From a virus: a stretch of 22,936 nt of DNA. The notes beneath the pieces are model-generated. The model was not told the DNA's origin. It worked only from the letters and a program-made list of their open reading frames with translations, and did no database searches. Of the stretch, positions 13,976 through 22,936 are shown one piece after another (position 1 is the stretch's first letter; the number at the start of each line of letters is the position of its first letter). Location of the stretch: the IMG/VR virus record IMGVR_UViG_3300005519_000015, positions 1 to 22,936 of that record. One strand, 5' to 3'. Made by a program: the position numbers and the translations under genes.

Positions 13976-15759
13976 GAACCCCGCTCACGGTCCCGCCGGG
14001 CCTGTTCAGCGACACCACATCCCACTCCGCAAACTCGCGTTGGGCTGACGGTTCGAACGTCCGCTTCACCGACGAAGGTCAGGCCGAAACGATCGGCGGC
14101 TGGGAGAGCATCGTGCCCACCCTGCTGTCAGGCGTCTGCCGGGCCGTCTTCCCCTGGACGGACAATGCCGCGACGCTAAGCCTGGGGCTCGGGACACACA
14201 GCCATCTCCAGCTTTGGCAGGGCGGCGCCCTGTTCGACATCACGCCGACGCTGGCCATGCCGTCCGCCACGCTGGGCGCTGCGCCTCTGTCGGTCACGAG
14301 CGGTTCGCCGACCGTCACCGTCACGCATGCGAACCACGGTCTGACCACGGGCGACACCATCATCGTCACCGGCGCCACAGCCGTTGGCGGGATCACGCCG
14401 AACGGGACCTTCGTCGTCACCGTCACGGGCGTCGGCAGCTACACCTATGTGTTCGGATCGAACGCATCGTCTACGGCCACCGGCGGCGGATCGGCAGTCG
14501 TGGTCGCGCCTCAGAATCCGTTCCAGGCTGGCCAGATCGATGGGACCGGATCATCCGGCTACGGTACCGGCGGCTATGGCATCGGCGGCTTTGGTGAGCC
14601 GTCCTCGACCGATTTCTTCCCGCGTACGTGGTCGATGGGCGCTTGGGGTCAGAACCTCATCGCCTGCCCGCGCTTCGGAACCATCTACGCCTGGACGAAC
14701 GATCTCGGCGCCGACGCTCAGCCGCTGGCGAATGCCCCGCGCCAAGTCACACACATGCTGGTGGCGGGCACGCGCCAGATTTTTGCGCTCGGCTGCAATG
14801 AAGAGGCGAGCGGCAAGTTCAACCCGCTCTGCATCCGCCATTCCAGCGTCGGCCTCAACACCGAGTGGAACACCGGCACGGCCACCACGGCGCGCGAATA
14901 CGTGTTGCCGGGCGGCGGCAGAATTGTCGCTGGACGCCTGATCGGAGACCGCATCTTCGTCTGGACGAACGAGGCGCTGTTCCAAGGAACCTACGTCGGG
15001 AACGTCACCCAACCTTGGAGCTTCACCCGCGTGTCCAAAGGCGCGGGCCTCATTGGTCCCAATGCTGCGGTCGTCGTCGGTCAAACGGCATTTTGGGTCA
15101 GCCCAGACAGCCAATTCATGTCCTGCACGCTGGGGGGCGTACCCGCGCCAATCCCTTGTGCGATTCACAAGGATTTCGCCGACAACCTCGCCGCCAGCCA
15201 GTCGGACAAGATCGTCGTCAGCGGCATCGGGGCTCATGGCGAAATCCGGATCGACTATCCTGATGGCCGCGATGGAATCGAGAATTCCCGCTTCCTGTTG
15301 CTGAAGGTCAGCGGCCCCGTCGCGGGCGTTTGGTCTCGCGGCGAAATGGCTCGCACGGCCATGGTGGAAGCCGGGCCGTCTTCGTATCCGGCGGGCACGT
15401 CGCCAGACGGAAATCTCTACTGGCACGAGCGCGGCCACAGCGCGGACGGCGGCGTGTTGCCGTGGTTCGTGGAGACGTCCGACCAACAACTCGACGATCA
15501 AGTCTCGTACTTCGTCATGGGGTGTTGGCCAGACTTCAAGGACCAGCAAGGCCCGGTCTCGATGACGCTGACCTCACGGTTCAAGCCCAACGGTCCGGCT
15601 GTCGTCAAAGGCCCGTACGCCGTGGCTCCGACCGACGACAAAACCGATATGCGCGCCTCTGGCCGCTACTTCCAAATCCGCTTCAGCGGGGCATCTGCCC
15701 CCTCGTACTGCCGCATCGGCTCGCCTGTGTTCGACACGCGTCCGGGCGGACAGCGATAA
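13972..15759 (+). CDS. Tail nozzle/hub protein (P22 gp10-like, packaged-DNA stabilisation)
   Basis: This protein probably plugs the portal-adaptor channel and forms the tail nozzle. The 595-residue product begins RTPLTVPPGLFSDTTSHSAN, with ADGSNVRF and ETIGGWE nearby, an N-terminus characteristic of this group. It continues as a beta-propeller-like body with repeated strands and Trp-containing motifs (TWSMGAWGQNLIACP, GTIYAWTN, GDRIFVWTNEALFQG, GQTAFWVSPDSQF). Residues about 100-165 look like an inserted immunoglobulin-type domain (SGSPTVTVTHANHGLTTGDTI). TTG 13972 is chosen over the upstream in-frame ATG 13936 because GAAGGGA precedes it and it overlaps the previous stop as TTGA. Its place just before the ejection proteins supports the call. 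Confidence 0.8.
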   Translation: MRTPLTVPPGLFSDTTSHSANSRWADGSNVRFTDEGQAETIGGWESIVPTLLSGVCRAVFPWTDNAATLSLGLGTHSHLQLWQGGALFDITPTLAMPSATLGAAPLSVTSGSPTVTVTHANHGLTTGDTIIVTGATAVGGITPNGTFVVTVTGVGSYTYVFGSNASSTATGGGSAVVVAPQNPFQAGQIDGTGSSGYGTGGYGIGGFGEPSSTDFFPRTWSMGAWGQNLIACPRFGTIYAWTNDLGADAQPLANAPRQVTHMLVAGTRQIFALGCNEEASGKFNPLCIRHSSVGLNTEWNTGTATTAREYVLPGGGRIVAGRLIGDRIFVWTNEALFQGTYVGNVTQPWSFTRVSKGAGLIGPNAAVVVGQTAFWVSPDSQFMSCTLGGVPAPIPCAIHKDFADNLAASQSDKIVVSGIGAHGEIRIDYPDGRDGIENSRFLLLKVSGPVAGVWSRGEMARTAMVEAGPSSYPAGTSPDGNLYWHERGHSADGGVLPWFVETSDQQLDDQVSYFVMGCWPDFKDQQGPVSMTLTSRFKPNGPAVVKGPYAVAPTDDKTDMRASGRYFQIRFSGASAPSYCRIGSPVFDTRPGGQR

Positions 15760-15766
15760 GACCTCC

Positions 15767-15785
15767 GGCCCATAAATAGAGGGCC
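15767..15785 (+). other. Short hairpin between nozzle and ejection genes
   Basis: GGCCC (15767-15771) and GGGCC (15781-15785) enclose the AT-rich loop ATAAATAGA in the 41-base gap before the next ribosome site. It lacks a T-run and is too weak to call a terminator. It may be an mRNA processing or spacing element. Confidence 0.3.
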
Positions 15786-15800
15786 TAACTCAAGGAATTT

Positions 15801-16922
15801 ATGGGTTTATTCTCCAGCAAAAAGAAGACGACTGAAACTTCTAACCAAACGACCACGACGACCCCGACTGTACCGGACTGGATTCTCCAGCCGTCGCAGG
15901 GACTGGCCGGTCAGATCAGCGACCTGAGCAAGCTCGATCCCGCAAGCCTCGTTGCCGGGACGAATCCGCTGCTCAACCAAGCCGCAGCGGGCGCGACGAA
16001 CCTGACCTCGATGCCCTGGAACTTCGACACAGCCGCCACCTATGCGCGGCAGGCTGGCGATGCTGGACCGCAGTCCGTCCAAGCCGCCAGCGTGCTCGAT
16101 AATCTCGGCGCCTATAAGTCCGGCTATGAGAAGGAGGTTCGAGACGCCGCCCTAGCCGACTACGATTTCAGTGCGGGCATGACCCGTGCGCAAGATCAGC
16201 TTGCACGCGCTGGAGACGCAACGTTCGGCGGGTCCGGCGGCGCCATTCAGACCGCGCTTTCGAACGATGCGATCAACCGTGGGCGCGGATCGCTTTCGGC
16301 CAACCTGAACGATCAGGCCTTCACCCGTGCGACCGCATTGTCGGAAGCCGATGCCTCGCGGCGTCAGGCCGCCAGCCTCGCCAACGCCCAGTTCGCCGAA
16401 CAGGCGCTCGGCCGCCAGATGGATGCAGGCAAGCAACTCACCGATCTCTCGTCGCAGTACGCGGCCAATGAGCGGGCCAACACTCAGACACAGTTCGATC
16501 TAGGCCAGTTCATCCGGAGTATGCAGCAAGATTCCTTGAACGCCCCGCTGACGATGCTGGATACGCAGGCATCACTATTGGCCAAGCTGAACCCGGCCTT
16601 GTTCGCCGGTGAGACGTCCACCGGCACGAAGTCGGGCACGGCGACCACGACCAGCAGCGGTTCGCTTCTCAGCAAGCTCGGCCAAGCCGCGCAGGTCGCG
16701 GGCACGATCGCCGCCATGTCTGATGAGCGGCTGAAGACCAACATTCGCCGCATCGGCACCCGCGACGACGGTCTCCCCGTCTACGAGTTCGAATACCGGT
16801 TCGCGCCCGGCCAAACCCACGTGGGCGTCATGGCCCAAGAAGCCCAGGCCGTGAAGCCTGAGGCCGTGATGATCCACCCGACCGGATTCCTGATGGTCGA
16901 TTATTCGCGATTGGATTCCTGA
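15801..16922 (+). CDS. Putative ejection protein with C-terminal self-cleaving Peptidase_S74 domain
   Basis: ATG 15801 has AAGGA upstream. The 373-residue protein starts with a short KKKTTETSNQTTTTTPTVPDW segment. A long Ala/Gln-rich helical region follows (about 90-260, e.g. YDFSAGMTRAQDQLARAGDA, RRQAASLANAQFAEQALGRQ), as in virion proteins that are ejected with DNA. Residues 307-373 form an intramolecular chaperone domain: SDERLK holds the Ser307-Lys312 pair of the Peptidase_S74 self-cleavage site, followed by HVGVMAQEAQAVKPEAV and the end MVDYSRL. Cleavage before S307 would release a 67-residue chaperone. The domain usually sits on fibres and spikes, so a fibre role cannot be excluded. Its stop overlaps the next start. 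Confidence 0.72.
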   Translation: MGLFSSKKKTTETSNQTTTTTPTVPDWILQPSQGLAGQISDLSKLDPASLVAGTNPLLNQAAAGATNLTSMPWNFDTAATYARQAGDAGPQSVQAASVLDNLGAYKSGYEKEVRDAALADYDFSAGMTRAQDQLARAGDATFGGSGGAIQTALSNDAINRGRGSLSANLNDQAFTRATALSEADASRRQAASLANAQFAEQALGRQMDAGKQLTDLSSQYAANERANTQTQFDLGQFIRSMQQDSLNAPLTMLDTQASLLAKLNPALFAGETSTGTKSGTATTTSSGSLLSKLGQAAQVAGTIAAMSDERLKTNIRRIGTRDDGLPVYEFEYRFAPGQTHVGVMAQEAQAVKPEAVMIHPTGFLMVDYSRLDS

Positions 16923-18037
16923 TGTTCGGTATCAAACCCGGCGCGCTGAGCGACGCCTCGCTCTCCGATAAACTGTCCGCCCTCGGCTCCGCACTCAGCG
17001 GTGACATGGAGGGCGTTCAAGCCATTCGCGACCGACGCGAGCGCGAGAAGCTCGCCAGCATTCTGGCGGCTGAACTCGATAAGGGCCGCACGCTCCCGCA
17101 AGCCCAACCCGAACCTGAACCCGTGCGGGCGCCCCGCGTCGATCCCATGGGTCAGGCGTCAGCCGATGTCCTGTCCCGGCTCCAGAATTCTGGCGGCCTC
17201 ATGCAGGCTCAACAGGTCGCCGCACCCGCGATCGATCCCGTGTCGGTCCAGCTTCCCAAGGCTGATCCCCAGCAACGCGGTCTGTTCGATCGCATGCTAC
17301 CGATGCTCGTCCAGGCGGCGGGCCATGGCGTGGACATCAACGGTCTGACGTCGCTCATCCGCAACGAGGACTATGTTCGCGGCCTGCCGCAGCGCGACCA
17401 ATCCGCCGCGCGCGTCGATCCCCAAGGTGCGATTGCCGACGCCCGCGAACGGGCCAAGCCCAACATCCAGCGGGGCAATCCGGGCGACCGCTTCTTCGAC
17501 ATCCGCGATGGGGCTGCGACTGAGATCGCGGCCATCCCGGAACGCGCCGTGCGACCGAGCATGGATACCCTGACGGCTGAAGCCTATGGGCGTTACCAGC
17601 GTGGTCAGGCGACGCCAGAAGACAACCGTCTGATCACGCGCTGGGAAGCCGGGTCCGATGGATTCTATCGCGAACGAGCGCCGCAGCGTGAAGCCAAGCC
17701 GCCGTCACCGCGTCAGGCCGTAGAAGCCAAGATCGCAGCCGGTCAGTCCCTGACGGCTGGCGAGCAACAGCTTTGGGACGCTACTCACCGCCAGCCAACT
17801 GGTTCTTCCGGTGGCGGCGCGTACGGCGATGATGAAACGGTTTCGCCTGTTGCACCCCCGAAGCCAACCCCGCCGTCGAAGCCCAACCCCGCCCTGCCGA
17901 AGAAACCCGCGCCAGCCGCCCCGGCGGCACCCCGCGTTCAAGCCGGACCCGTCCGCGTAAAGAGCGCCGCTGAAGCACGAGCCCTGAAGCCCGGCACTGT
18001 GTTCATCACCCCGGATGGCCGCCGCAAGGTTCGCTGA
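16922..18037 (+). CDS. Putative second ejection/internal virion protein (371 aa)
   Basis: ATG 16922 overlaps the previous stop (TGATG). The N-terminal part (1-60) is helical and charged, and the middle (about 95-245) is a mixed helical region with [13 protein letters not shown] low-complexity Pro/Lys/Ala linker (about 305-345) leads to a conserved-looking tail, [25 protein letters not shown], which forms a small beta unit typical of phage internal proteins. There is no enzymatic motif. It lies between the S74 protein and the giant polyvalent protein, with overlaps on both sides, so a role in the same ejection assembly is likely but not shown by homology. Confidence 0.6.
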   Translation: MFGIKPGALSDASLSDKLSALGSALSGDMEGVQAIRDRREREKLASILAAELDKGRTLPQAQPEPEPVRAPRVDPMGQASADVLSRLQNSGGLMQAQQVAAPAIDPVSVQLPKADPQQRGLFDRMLPMLVQAAGHGVDINGLTSLIRNEDYVRGLPQRDQSAARVDPQGAIADARERAKPNIQRGNPGDRFFDIRDGAATEIAAIPERAVRPSMDTLTAEAYGRYQRGQATPEDNRLITRWEAGSDGFYRERAPQREAKPPSPRQAVEAKIAAGQSLTAGEQQLWDATHRQPTGSSGGGAYGDDETVSPVAPPKPTPPSKPNPALPKKPAPAAPAAPRVQAGPVRVKSAAEARALKPGTVFITPDGRRKVR

Positions 18038-21000
18038 TGAGGGACGAGTGGGACGAATTCAAAGACGCCCCGGCGGACGAATTCGCAGAATTCCAAGACG
18101 CACCGCCGAAGCGTAGCAACACCGAACGGTTCACCGATAACGCCCGTGATGCCGCTGCTCGTAACCCCACCGTTGCGAGCGCCCGGAACACGCTGGCGAA
18201 TCCTGGCGCTGCCGTGCTGCCGGTCCGGCCCTTTACCCCACCCTCTCTGATCGACGCCCTGCCGGGTGGTCGCATGGGATTGGCGCTGGCGGGCAAGGTG
18301 GCCGACAGCCTCAACTTGCCCCTGCCCGCGATTCTGGACGCTAAGAAGGAACGCGAACGCCGCGACGCCTATGATCAGCGTTCAGCGGGCGATCCCTTCT
18401 ATGACGTGGACGGCGGACTCGTGGACAAGGCCCGCGCGGGTCTCGCCACCCTCGGTGGTCAGCTAGCCGGGGGGATCACCGATCCTCAGAATCTCGTTGC
18501 GCCGGGCAAGGGCGTCGTGACGCGTGTTCTCGGCGCGATCGGCGCCAACGCTGGCGGTGACGTTCAGACCCAGGCCGCCGACCTCAAGGCTGGCGTTCAA
18601 GACCGCTACAATGCGGTTCAGACCGTTGCTGCCGGTGGTCTCGGCGGCGTGATCCAAGGTGGTGCTGAAGGCGCCGCGCCGTTGGCTCGTGCCGCTGGCC
18701 GGGTCATTGCGCCCGTCGTCGATGATGCCAAGCGCGCCGCTGGGAATCTTGCCCGTGATGTCGGCGATCGGCTGGATCGTGTCGGTGATCGGCCCATCGC
18801 ATCGCGCGCCAACGATGGCGCCGATCCATACGCAGAATTCCATGACGCCCCTGCGCCCGCGAAACCCCAACCCGCCCAGCGCTCAACAGGATTCACCGAG
18901 GCCGATGCCCGGCGGATCGCGGGCGATCTTGGCGCGACCGTTACGAGCGGACGCCGCACCGCTGAGCACAACAGGGAAGTCGGCGGAAAGCCGAACTCCC
19001 GTCACCTCACCGGACAAGCCGTCGATCTCGTCCCCCGCCGGGGTCAGACCATGCGCGAGCTTGAAGCCAGCGTCCGGCAATCCATGCCCGGCGCCCGCGT
19101 CATCAACGAAGGCGATCACGTCCACGTCCAGTGGGGCGACCGTCCTGCCGCAGCGCCGCGTTCGCGTCCTCGCCCTGAATCCCTAGTCGATGACCTGGAG
19201 CGCGGTCTCATCGCAGATGACGTTGCGCGAACAAGCTCAACCGGTGGTATAGATGACGCCGATGTCCGACCCGCTGAACGATCCGGACGACCCGATGAAC
19301 CGGCTTCTGACCAAGGAAGAGCGGGCGGCGATCGTTTGGGCGACGATGCGCATGCGGAAACTGGGAATTCTTCCGAACTTGCCTTCGGCCACATCGACGA
19401 CAACCACGCGCGCCTCTACGACCTCGGCAAGAAAGCCGAAGTAGGCGAGACCGACGACGCCCTTGCCGACGACTTGGCGCGGCGGATGTCCGATCTCATG
19501 GATTGGACGGACGCTGGGCTAAACCGCCGGGAGCGCAGGGCGTTGGCGCGGGGCGAACCTGTCGCTCGTCGCCGCATGGTCGAAACGGCCCGCGAATACG
19601 CCCGCCAGTTTGACGAGCACGGGCCGGAGGCTCGGACCTCGTTCTACGATCCTGACAAATATCACGAGGCGATGGCGGCAAGCCGGGCCGCGCCGCGAGC
19701 CGGAAACCCGATCCCCGAACGAGCGACACCCCGCGCGCCGGAAGTCCAACAATCGGCGACCGACATCACCGATCGCGCCCTGGACCTGATCCGCCGTGGC
19801 CGCGACGTTCGCGAAGATCGCGGCCCCAGTCTGATGCAATGGCTGGAACGCCAAGGCCTGCGCAACGAGGGCGGCGAACTGTCCGCCATCGATGCTGATG
19901 TCTGGCATCGGGCCAAGCCGTTCCGCCAAAAGATGATCCGCCCTGAGGGCCGATCGCTGGATGACGCTGCCGTCGCCGCTCAAGAGGCGGGATTCCTGCC
20001 CCAACGTTTCGGCGACGCTGACACCCGCGCTCGCCCGCAAGACCTTCTCGACGCCATGCGGGAAGAATTGTCGGGCCGTCCCCGCTACGCCCGCGAAGAC
20101 ATCGACGGCGCCGAGTTGCGCCAGCATGCCGACGAGATCGAAGAGACCATGCATGCGGCGGGCATCGACCCGCGCGGCCTGACCAACGCTGAAGCAAAGG
20201 CGGCGATTGAGCGCTACTGGTCCAGCGATGTGGATGCTCCTCGGTCCGCAGTGCTTGCCAGCGGCGGAAAGACCGCACAGGCCCCGCTTTCGCGGTCTCG
20301 CGATTTCAAGCCCGTCACTGACGATGTGGCTGGCCCGTACAACGGCGAAACCGTCAGCGCCGTCATTGCAGATTTGCGCCGGTCACTGCGATCGGTTCAC
20401 CGCCAAGGGCGCTTGCGATCTCCGAAGGCCGCTGGCGAGTTCAACACTGAGAATTCAAGCTTACGCACCAAGCAGAGCAACGACCTACCGACGTTTGCGC
20501 ACGAACTTGGCCACCATATCGAGTTCGACTCCCGGCCCGCCAACGTCCGCGCGGCGATGGAGAAACACGCCAGACTTCTGAAGACCTTCGACTACGACCC
20601 CAAAAAGAAACGCCGATACGAAGGCTTCGCGGAATGGTTCCGCAAGTACGTGACCGACCCGGCTGAAGCCAAGGCGTTGGCGCCCGACTTCCACGCGGAT
20701 TTTGAAGCCGCGATGCGCAAGGACATGCCGAAGCAATTCGACGCGATCCTGAAGGCGCAGCGTGACTTTGAGACGATGGTGCGCGCGGCCCCCACCGAAG
20801 TTCTGAAGGGGCGTATGAAGCTGACCGACTCCAAAGATTGGAGTCAGCGCGTGATGGATGCTTTCCAAAAGGATGGCGTCAGCGGCGCCATCAGCGACTT
20901 CCTCGACAGCGTCTGGGCCAACCGTGTGGACCGGACGATGGTGTTCCAGTTTCTGACGCGGAAGCTCGACCGAGTTCACGCCCGTAACCACGGCAAGCCG

Positions 21001-22936
21001 ATGGAGATCAAGGACAGCGAGAACCCGCACGTCCAAGCCCGCTTGCTGGCTGAAAACGTCGAGAAAGGGCTGAACGACGTCTTCGAAGGCGTGACGCCAT
21101 ACCGTGGCGCCGAGCCCGAAGGACCCAGCCTCGCGGACGCTATCCGAGAGGCGTTCGGAAAAACCTGGACCACAGAGAACCGCGCCGACTTCGCCGCGTA
21201 CCTGATCTCGCGATCGTTGATCGACGACTGGAATTTGCACGCCAAGGGCGAGATGCCCGGCAAGCCCGACCTCTATTCGCGCGACTACCACCAAGCCGCC
21301 GTGGACAAATGGGACCGCGACCATCCGACGTTCGCGAAGGCGGCTGAGACCCTCTACGAGTTCGAACACAACCTTGCCCTCAAGGATGAGGCGGCAGGTT
21401 TCCGTAAGGCGGGCACCGCTGACGAATGGCGCCAGCGTCGGCCCAACTATGTGCCTGTAAAGCGCAGCGTCGCTGACAAGATCGCCAACGGCATGAATGA
21501 CCGGGCAGCGCCCGGCAATGGTTCGGGTGGCGACGGCATCAAGAAGCGCGGCGGTTCCGACCGCGACCCCATCGACCCGTTCATGTCGATCATGGAACGG
21601 TCGATCTCCCTGTCGCGTCGGATCGGTCTCAACGAGATCGCAGGTTCGATGCGCGGGCTGGCTGAACGCGCCGGGCTGGGTTCTGCCGAATACATCGAGC
21701 TTCTACCGAAGACCCAATTGAAGGCGTTCCAGGTCAACTTCCGCCAAGCCCTTGAGAAGAAAATGAAGGATGCCGACGACATCCTCGATTTCGACGAAGC
21801 GGCCAATCTGGCGGCAGCGGCTGAGCGCCTGATGACGGACAGCGATCTCGTCACGATCTTCAAAGCCATCGGCTTGCAGCCCCGTCCGGACGAACGCGTG
21901 ATCATCCATTGGCAGGACGGTGAGCCGAACCCTGTTCTGCTGGCTGACGGCAAGTTTGGTAAGGAACTCCACGAGGCCTTCACGGGGATGACGCCTCAAG
22001 TTCAGAGCAAGGTCGTCGATGCCATCGCGGCTGGAACGACGGCTCTGCGAATGGGTGCCCTGCGCCTCAACCCTGAATTCGCGCTGGTGAACCCTGTGCG
22101 CGACACCGTGTCGTTCGCGTTCAACCTGGAAGAGCCCTTTATCCCCGTGGTCTCCACGGTTCGCGGCGCCGTATCGCTGGCGACCGACAAAGGCTTGGTC
22201 AAACGGGCGCGCGCGGCTGGCTATCTCGGCGAGGGCATCGAGGGCATGGCAGCGGGTCTGAATCCCCGCAACGCCGCCGAAGCTGGACGAATGGTCGGAA
22301 AGCTGAGCGGCACGCCGCTGCGCGAAATGGTCTTCCCCATGCACAAGATTCCGTGGCGGCTCATCAAGGGTACAGCCACGGCGCTGGGCCGGATCGTGGA
22401 TTTCTCTGAACAGGCGACGCGCATCGAGGCTTATCGCCTGGGCGAAGTCGCCGCGAAGAAAGAGGGGCTGTCGCCATACGAGGCCAGCGTCAGAGGCGCC
22501 ATGACCCGCGACGCCTATGATCCGAAGGCGCGCGGCGCGAAGATGCTGACCGCAGCGCGGCTGGCATTCGTGTTGAACGCCTATCTCCAGGGTCTATCGA
22601 AATATTCGCGTATCCTGACCGGCAGCGGCTACGACCGCCCGCGCCTGGAACACATCGCGGGTCTCTTCAAGCCTGCGAAAACTGCCGCTCAGAAACGTCG
22701 CCAAGGCCACGCGCTGAAAGCCTGGACGTTGACCGCCGTGTTCGCGGCATACGCGGGGTACAATGCGTTCCTTCTCAAAGACGACGACGACTTCAAGTCG
22801 CTCAGTCCGTTCGTTCGCAGCACCAACGTCGTGATCCGGATCGCACCGGGTCGGGATGGCCTGTTGAAGCTGCCGATCAAGCCGCACGAGGTGGCGCCGC
22901 TTCTCAGCTTGGCGGAACGCATGGTGGAGGAACGTT
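18037..22936 (+). CDS. Giant polyvalent ejection protein with two metallopeptidase sites (partial, continues past window)
   Basis: The frame is open from ATG 18037 (overlapping the previous stop) to the last base, at least 1633 residues. Order: three EFxDAP-type repeats (F8, F19 and F268); an M15_3 peptidase (about 285-367) with [23 protein letters not shown] (H323, D330) and DHVHVQW (H363), the Zn ligands of peptidoglycan D,D-/L,D-peptidases; a disordered linker; and a gluzincin-like site [11 protein letters not shown] (H822, E823, H826) with EGFAEWFR (E862/E866). An LPD38-like region follows at about 1330-1530 ([21 protein letters not shown]), then a hydrophobic stretch at about 1559-1580. 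Such proteins travel in the capsid and enter the cell with the DNA. The M15 domain would open the cell wall; the second peptidase could process virion or host proteins. The coding-frame signal is odd at 19253-19381. Confidence 0.82.
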   Translation, partial: MRDEWDEFKDAPADEFAEFQDAPPKRSNTERFTDNARDAAARNPTVASARNTLANPGAAVLPVRPFTPPSLIDALPGGRMGLALAGKVADSLNLPLPAILDAKKERERRDAYDQRSAGDPFYDVDGGLVDKARAGLATLGGQLAGGITDPQNLVAPGKGVVTRVLGAIGANAGGDVQTQAADLKAGVQDRYNAVQTVAAGGLGGVIQGGAEGAAPLARAAGRVIAPVVDDAKRAAGNLARDVGDRLDRVGDRPIASRANDGADPYAEFHDAPAPAKPQPAQRSTGFTEADARRIAGDLGATVTSGRRTAEHNREVGGKPNSRHLTGQAVDLVPRRGQTMRELEASVRQSMPGARVINEGDHVHVQWGDRPAAAPRSRPRPESLVDDLERGLIADDVARTSSTGGIDDADVRPAERSGRPDEPASDQGRAGGDRLGDDAHAETGNSSELAFGHIDDNHARLYDLGKKAEVGETDDALADDLARRMSDLMDWTDAGLNRRERRALARGEPVARRRMVETAREYARQFDEHGPEARTSFYDPDKYHEAMAASRAAPRAGNPIPERATPRAPEVQQSATDITDRALDLIRRGRDVREDRGPSLMQWLERQGLRNEGGELSAIDADVWHRAKPFRQKMIRPEGRSLDDAAVAAQEAGFLPQRFGDADTRARPQDLLDAMREELSGRPRYAREDIDGAELRQHADEIEETMHAAGIDPRGLTNAEAKAAIERYWSSDVDAPRSAVLASGGKTAQAPLSRSRDFKPVTDDVAGPYNGETVSAVIADLRRSLRSVHRQGRLRSPKAAGEFNTENSSLRTKQSNDLPTFAHELGHHIEFDSRPANVRAAMEKHARLLKTFDYDPKKKRRYEGFAEWFRKYVTDPAEAKALAPDFHADFEAAMRKDMPKQFDAILKAQRDFETMVRAAPTEVLKGRMKLTDSKDWSQRVMDAFQKDGVSGAISDFLDSVWANRVDRTMVFQFLTRKLDRVHARNHGKPMEIKDSENPHVQARLLAENVEKGLNDVFEGVTPYRGAEPEGPSLADAIREAFGKTWTTENRADFAAYLISRSLIDDWNLHAKGEMPGKPDLYSRDYHQAAVDKWDRDHPTFAKAAETLYEFEHNLALKDEAAGFRKAGTADEWRQRRPNYVPVKRSVADKIANGMNDRAAPGNGSGGDGIKKRGGSDRDPIDPFMSIMERSISLSRRIGLNEIAGSMRGLAERAGLGSAEYIELLPKTQLKAFQVNFRQALEKKMKDADDILDFDEAANLAAAAERLMTDSDLVTIFKAIGLQPRPDERVIIHWQDGEPNPVLLADGKFGKELHEAFTGMTPQVQSKVVDAIAAGTTALRMGALRLNPEFALVNPVRDTVSFAFNLEEPFIPVVSTVRGAVSLATDKGLVKRARAAGYLGEGIEGMAAGLNPRNAAEAGRMVGKLSGTPLREMVFPMHKIPWRLIKGTATALGRIVDFSEQATRIEAYRLGEVAAKKEGLSPYEASVRGAMTRDAYDPKARGAKMLTAARLAFVLNAYLQGLSKYSRILTGSGYDRPRLEHIAGLFKPAKTAAQKRRQGHALKAWTLTAVFAAYAGYNAFLLKDDDDFKSLSPFVRSTNVVIRIAPGRDGLLKLPIKPHEVAPLLSLAERMVEER
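19253..19444 (+). other. Nested +1-frame open frame inside the giant ejection gene
   Basis: A 63-codon frame ([19 protein letters not shown]...) lies in the +1 frame of the giant gene, with GGTGG before its ATG. Over 19262-19381, 32 of 40 codons of this frame end in G or C, against 16 of 40 in the main frame over 19261-19380; in the next 20 main-frame codons the value returns to 18 of 20. The first 40 residues look protein-like ([20 protein letters not shown]); the rest does not. This could be a small overlapping gene, or a trace of two compensating frameshifts in the main gene. It is not annotated as a gene because neither explanation is settled. Confidence 0.35.

Noticed and set aside
14551-15549. 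332-codon open frame on the minus strand opposite the nozzle gene
   Set aside because: It is antisense to a well-supported gene in GC-rich DNA, where strong third-position bias creates long reverse open frames. Its product is Arg/Ala-rich with no recognisable motif or ribosome site.
20485-21369. 294-codon open frame on the minus strand within the giant ejection gene
   Set aside because: It is a codon-bias shadow. It lies opposite the HELGH region of the plus-strand gene, and its start has no credible upstream signal.
1-22936. tRNA genes, CRISPR arrays, insertion sequences, integrase or attachment sites
   Set aside because: No cloverleaf with a CCA-ready end, no regularly spaced repeats, no transposase or recombinase motifs and no flanking direct repeats were seen. 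The gene-free gaps are too short to hide most of these.

Overview
This window is a contiguous, entirely plus-strand stretch of a tailed-phage (or prophage) genome with a P22-like virion blueprint: a Terminase_2-type small subunit, a large terminase, a P22-type portal, a scaffold and a P22-type coat protein, then adaptor, fibre, nozzle and DNA-ejection proteins. There is no tail-tube, tape-measure, sheath or tail-chaperone frameshift gene, so a short-tailed (podovirus-like) particle is the best reading. Base composition is GC-rich with strongly GC-biased third codon positions. That, together with a weak resemblance of the 989 gene product to an alphaproteobacterial HTH-type family, suggests an alphaproteobacterial host (Caulobacter, Brevundimonas or Sphingomonas-like); this is inference only.

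Layout. Positions 1-2040 hold the end of one gene and six small genes, almost all joined by 4-base ATGA overlaps; one encodes a two-helix membrane protein. Positions 2041-2220 are non-coding and contain four consecutive perfect or near-perfect hairpins directly before the terminase genes. Positions 2221-8323 are the packaging and head module (terS, terL, portal, scaffold, coat). The coat gene starts at a TTG without a visible Shine-Dalgarno sequence, behind three hairpins, and ends at a strong UUCG-loop terminator (8346-8376). Positions 8396-13975 carry a small surface-type protein, a 641-residue SGNH-hydrolase-like plus lectin-like protein, the head-tail adaptor, a short fibre protein, a glycine-rich tip-like protein and several small conserved phage proteins. 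From 13972 on come a P22 gp10-like nozzle/hub protein and three consecutive proteins in the position of the ejection proteins.

The most interesting part is this last block. The first candidate ejection protein (15801) ends in a self-cleaving Peptidase_S74 chaperone domain. The third (18037 to beyond the window end, at least 1633 residues) is a polyvalent protein. It carries an M15_3-type peptidoglycan peptidase domain (H323, D330, H363), a second metallopeptidase site (HELGH at 822-826) and an LPD38-like region. Inside it, around 19253-19381, the coding-frame signal jumps to another reading frame and back. Together these look like an enzyme-loaded injection apparatus that would be built into the capsid, matured by proteolysis and delivered through the cell wall.

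No tRNA, rRNA, CRISPR array, insertion sequence, integrase, lysin or recognisable attachment site was seen.
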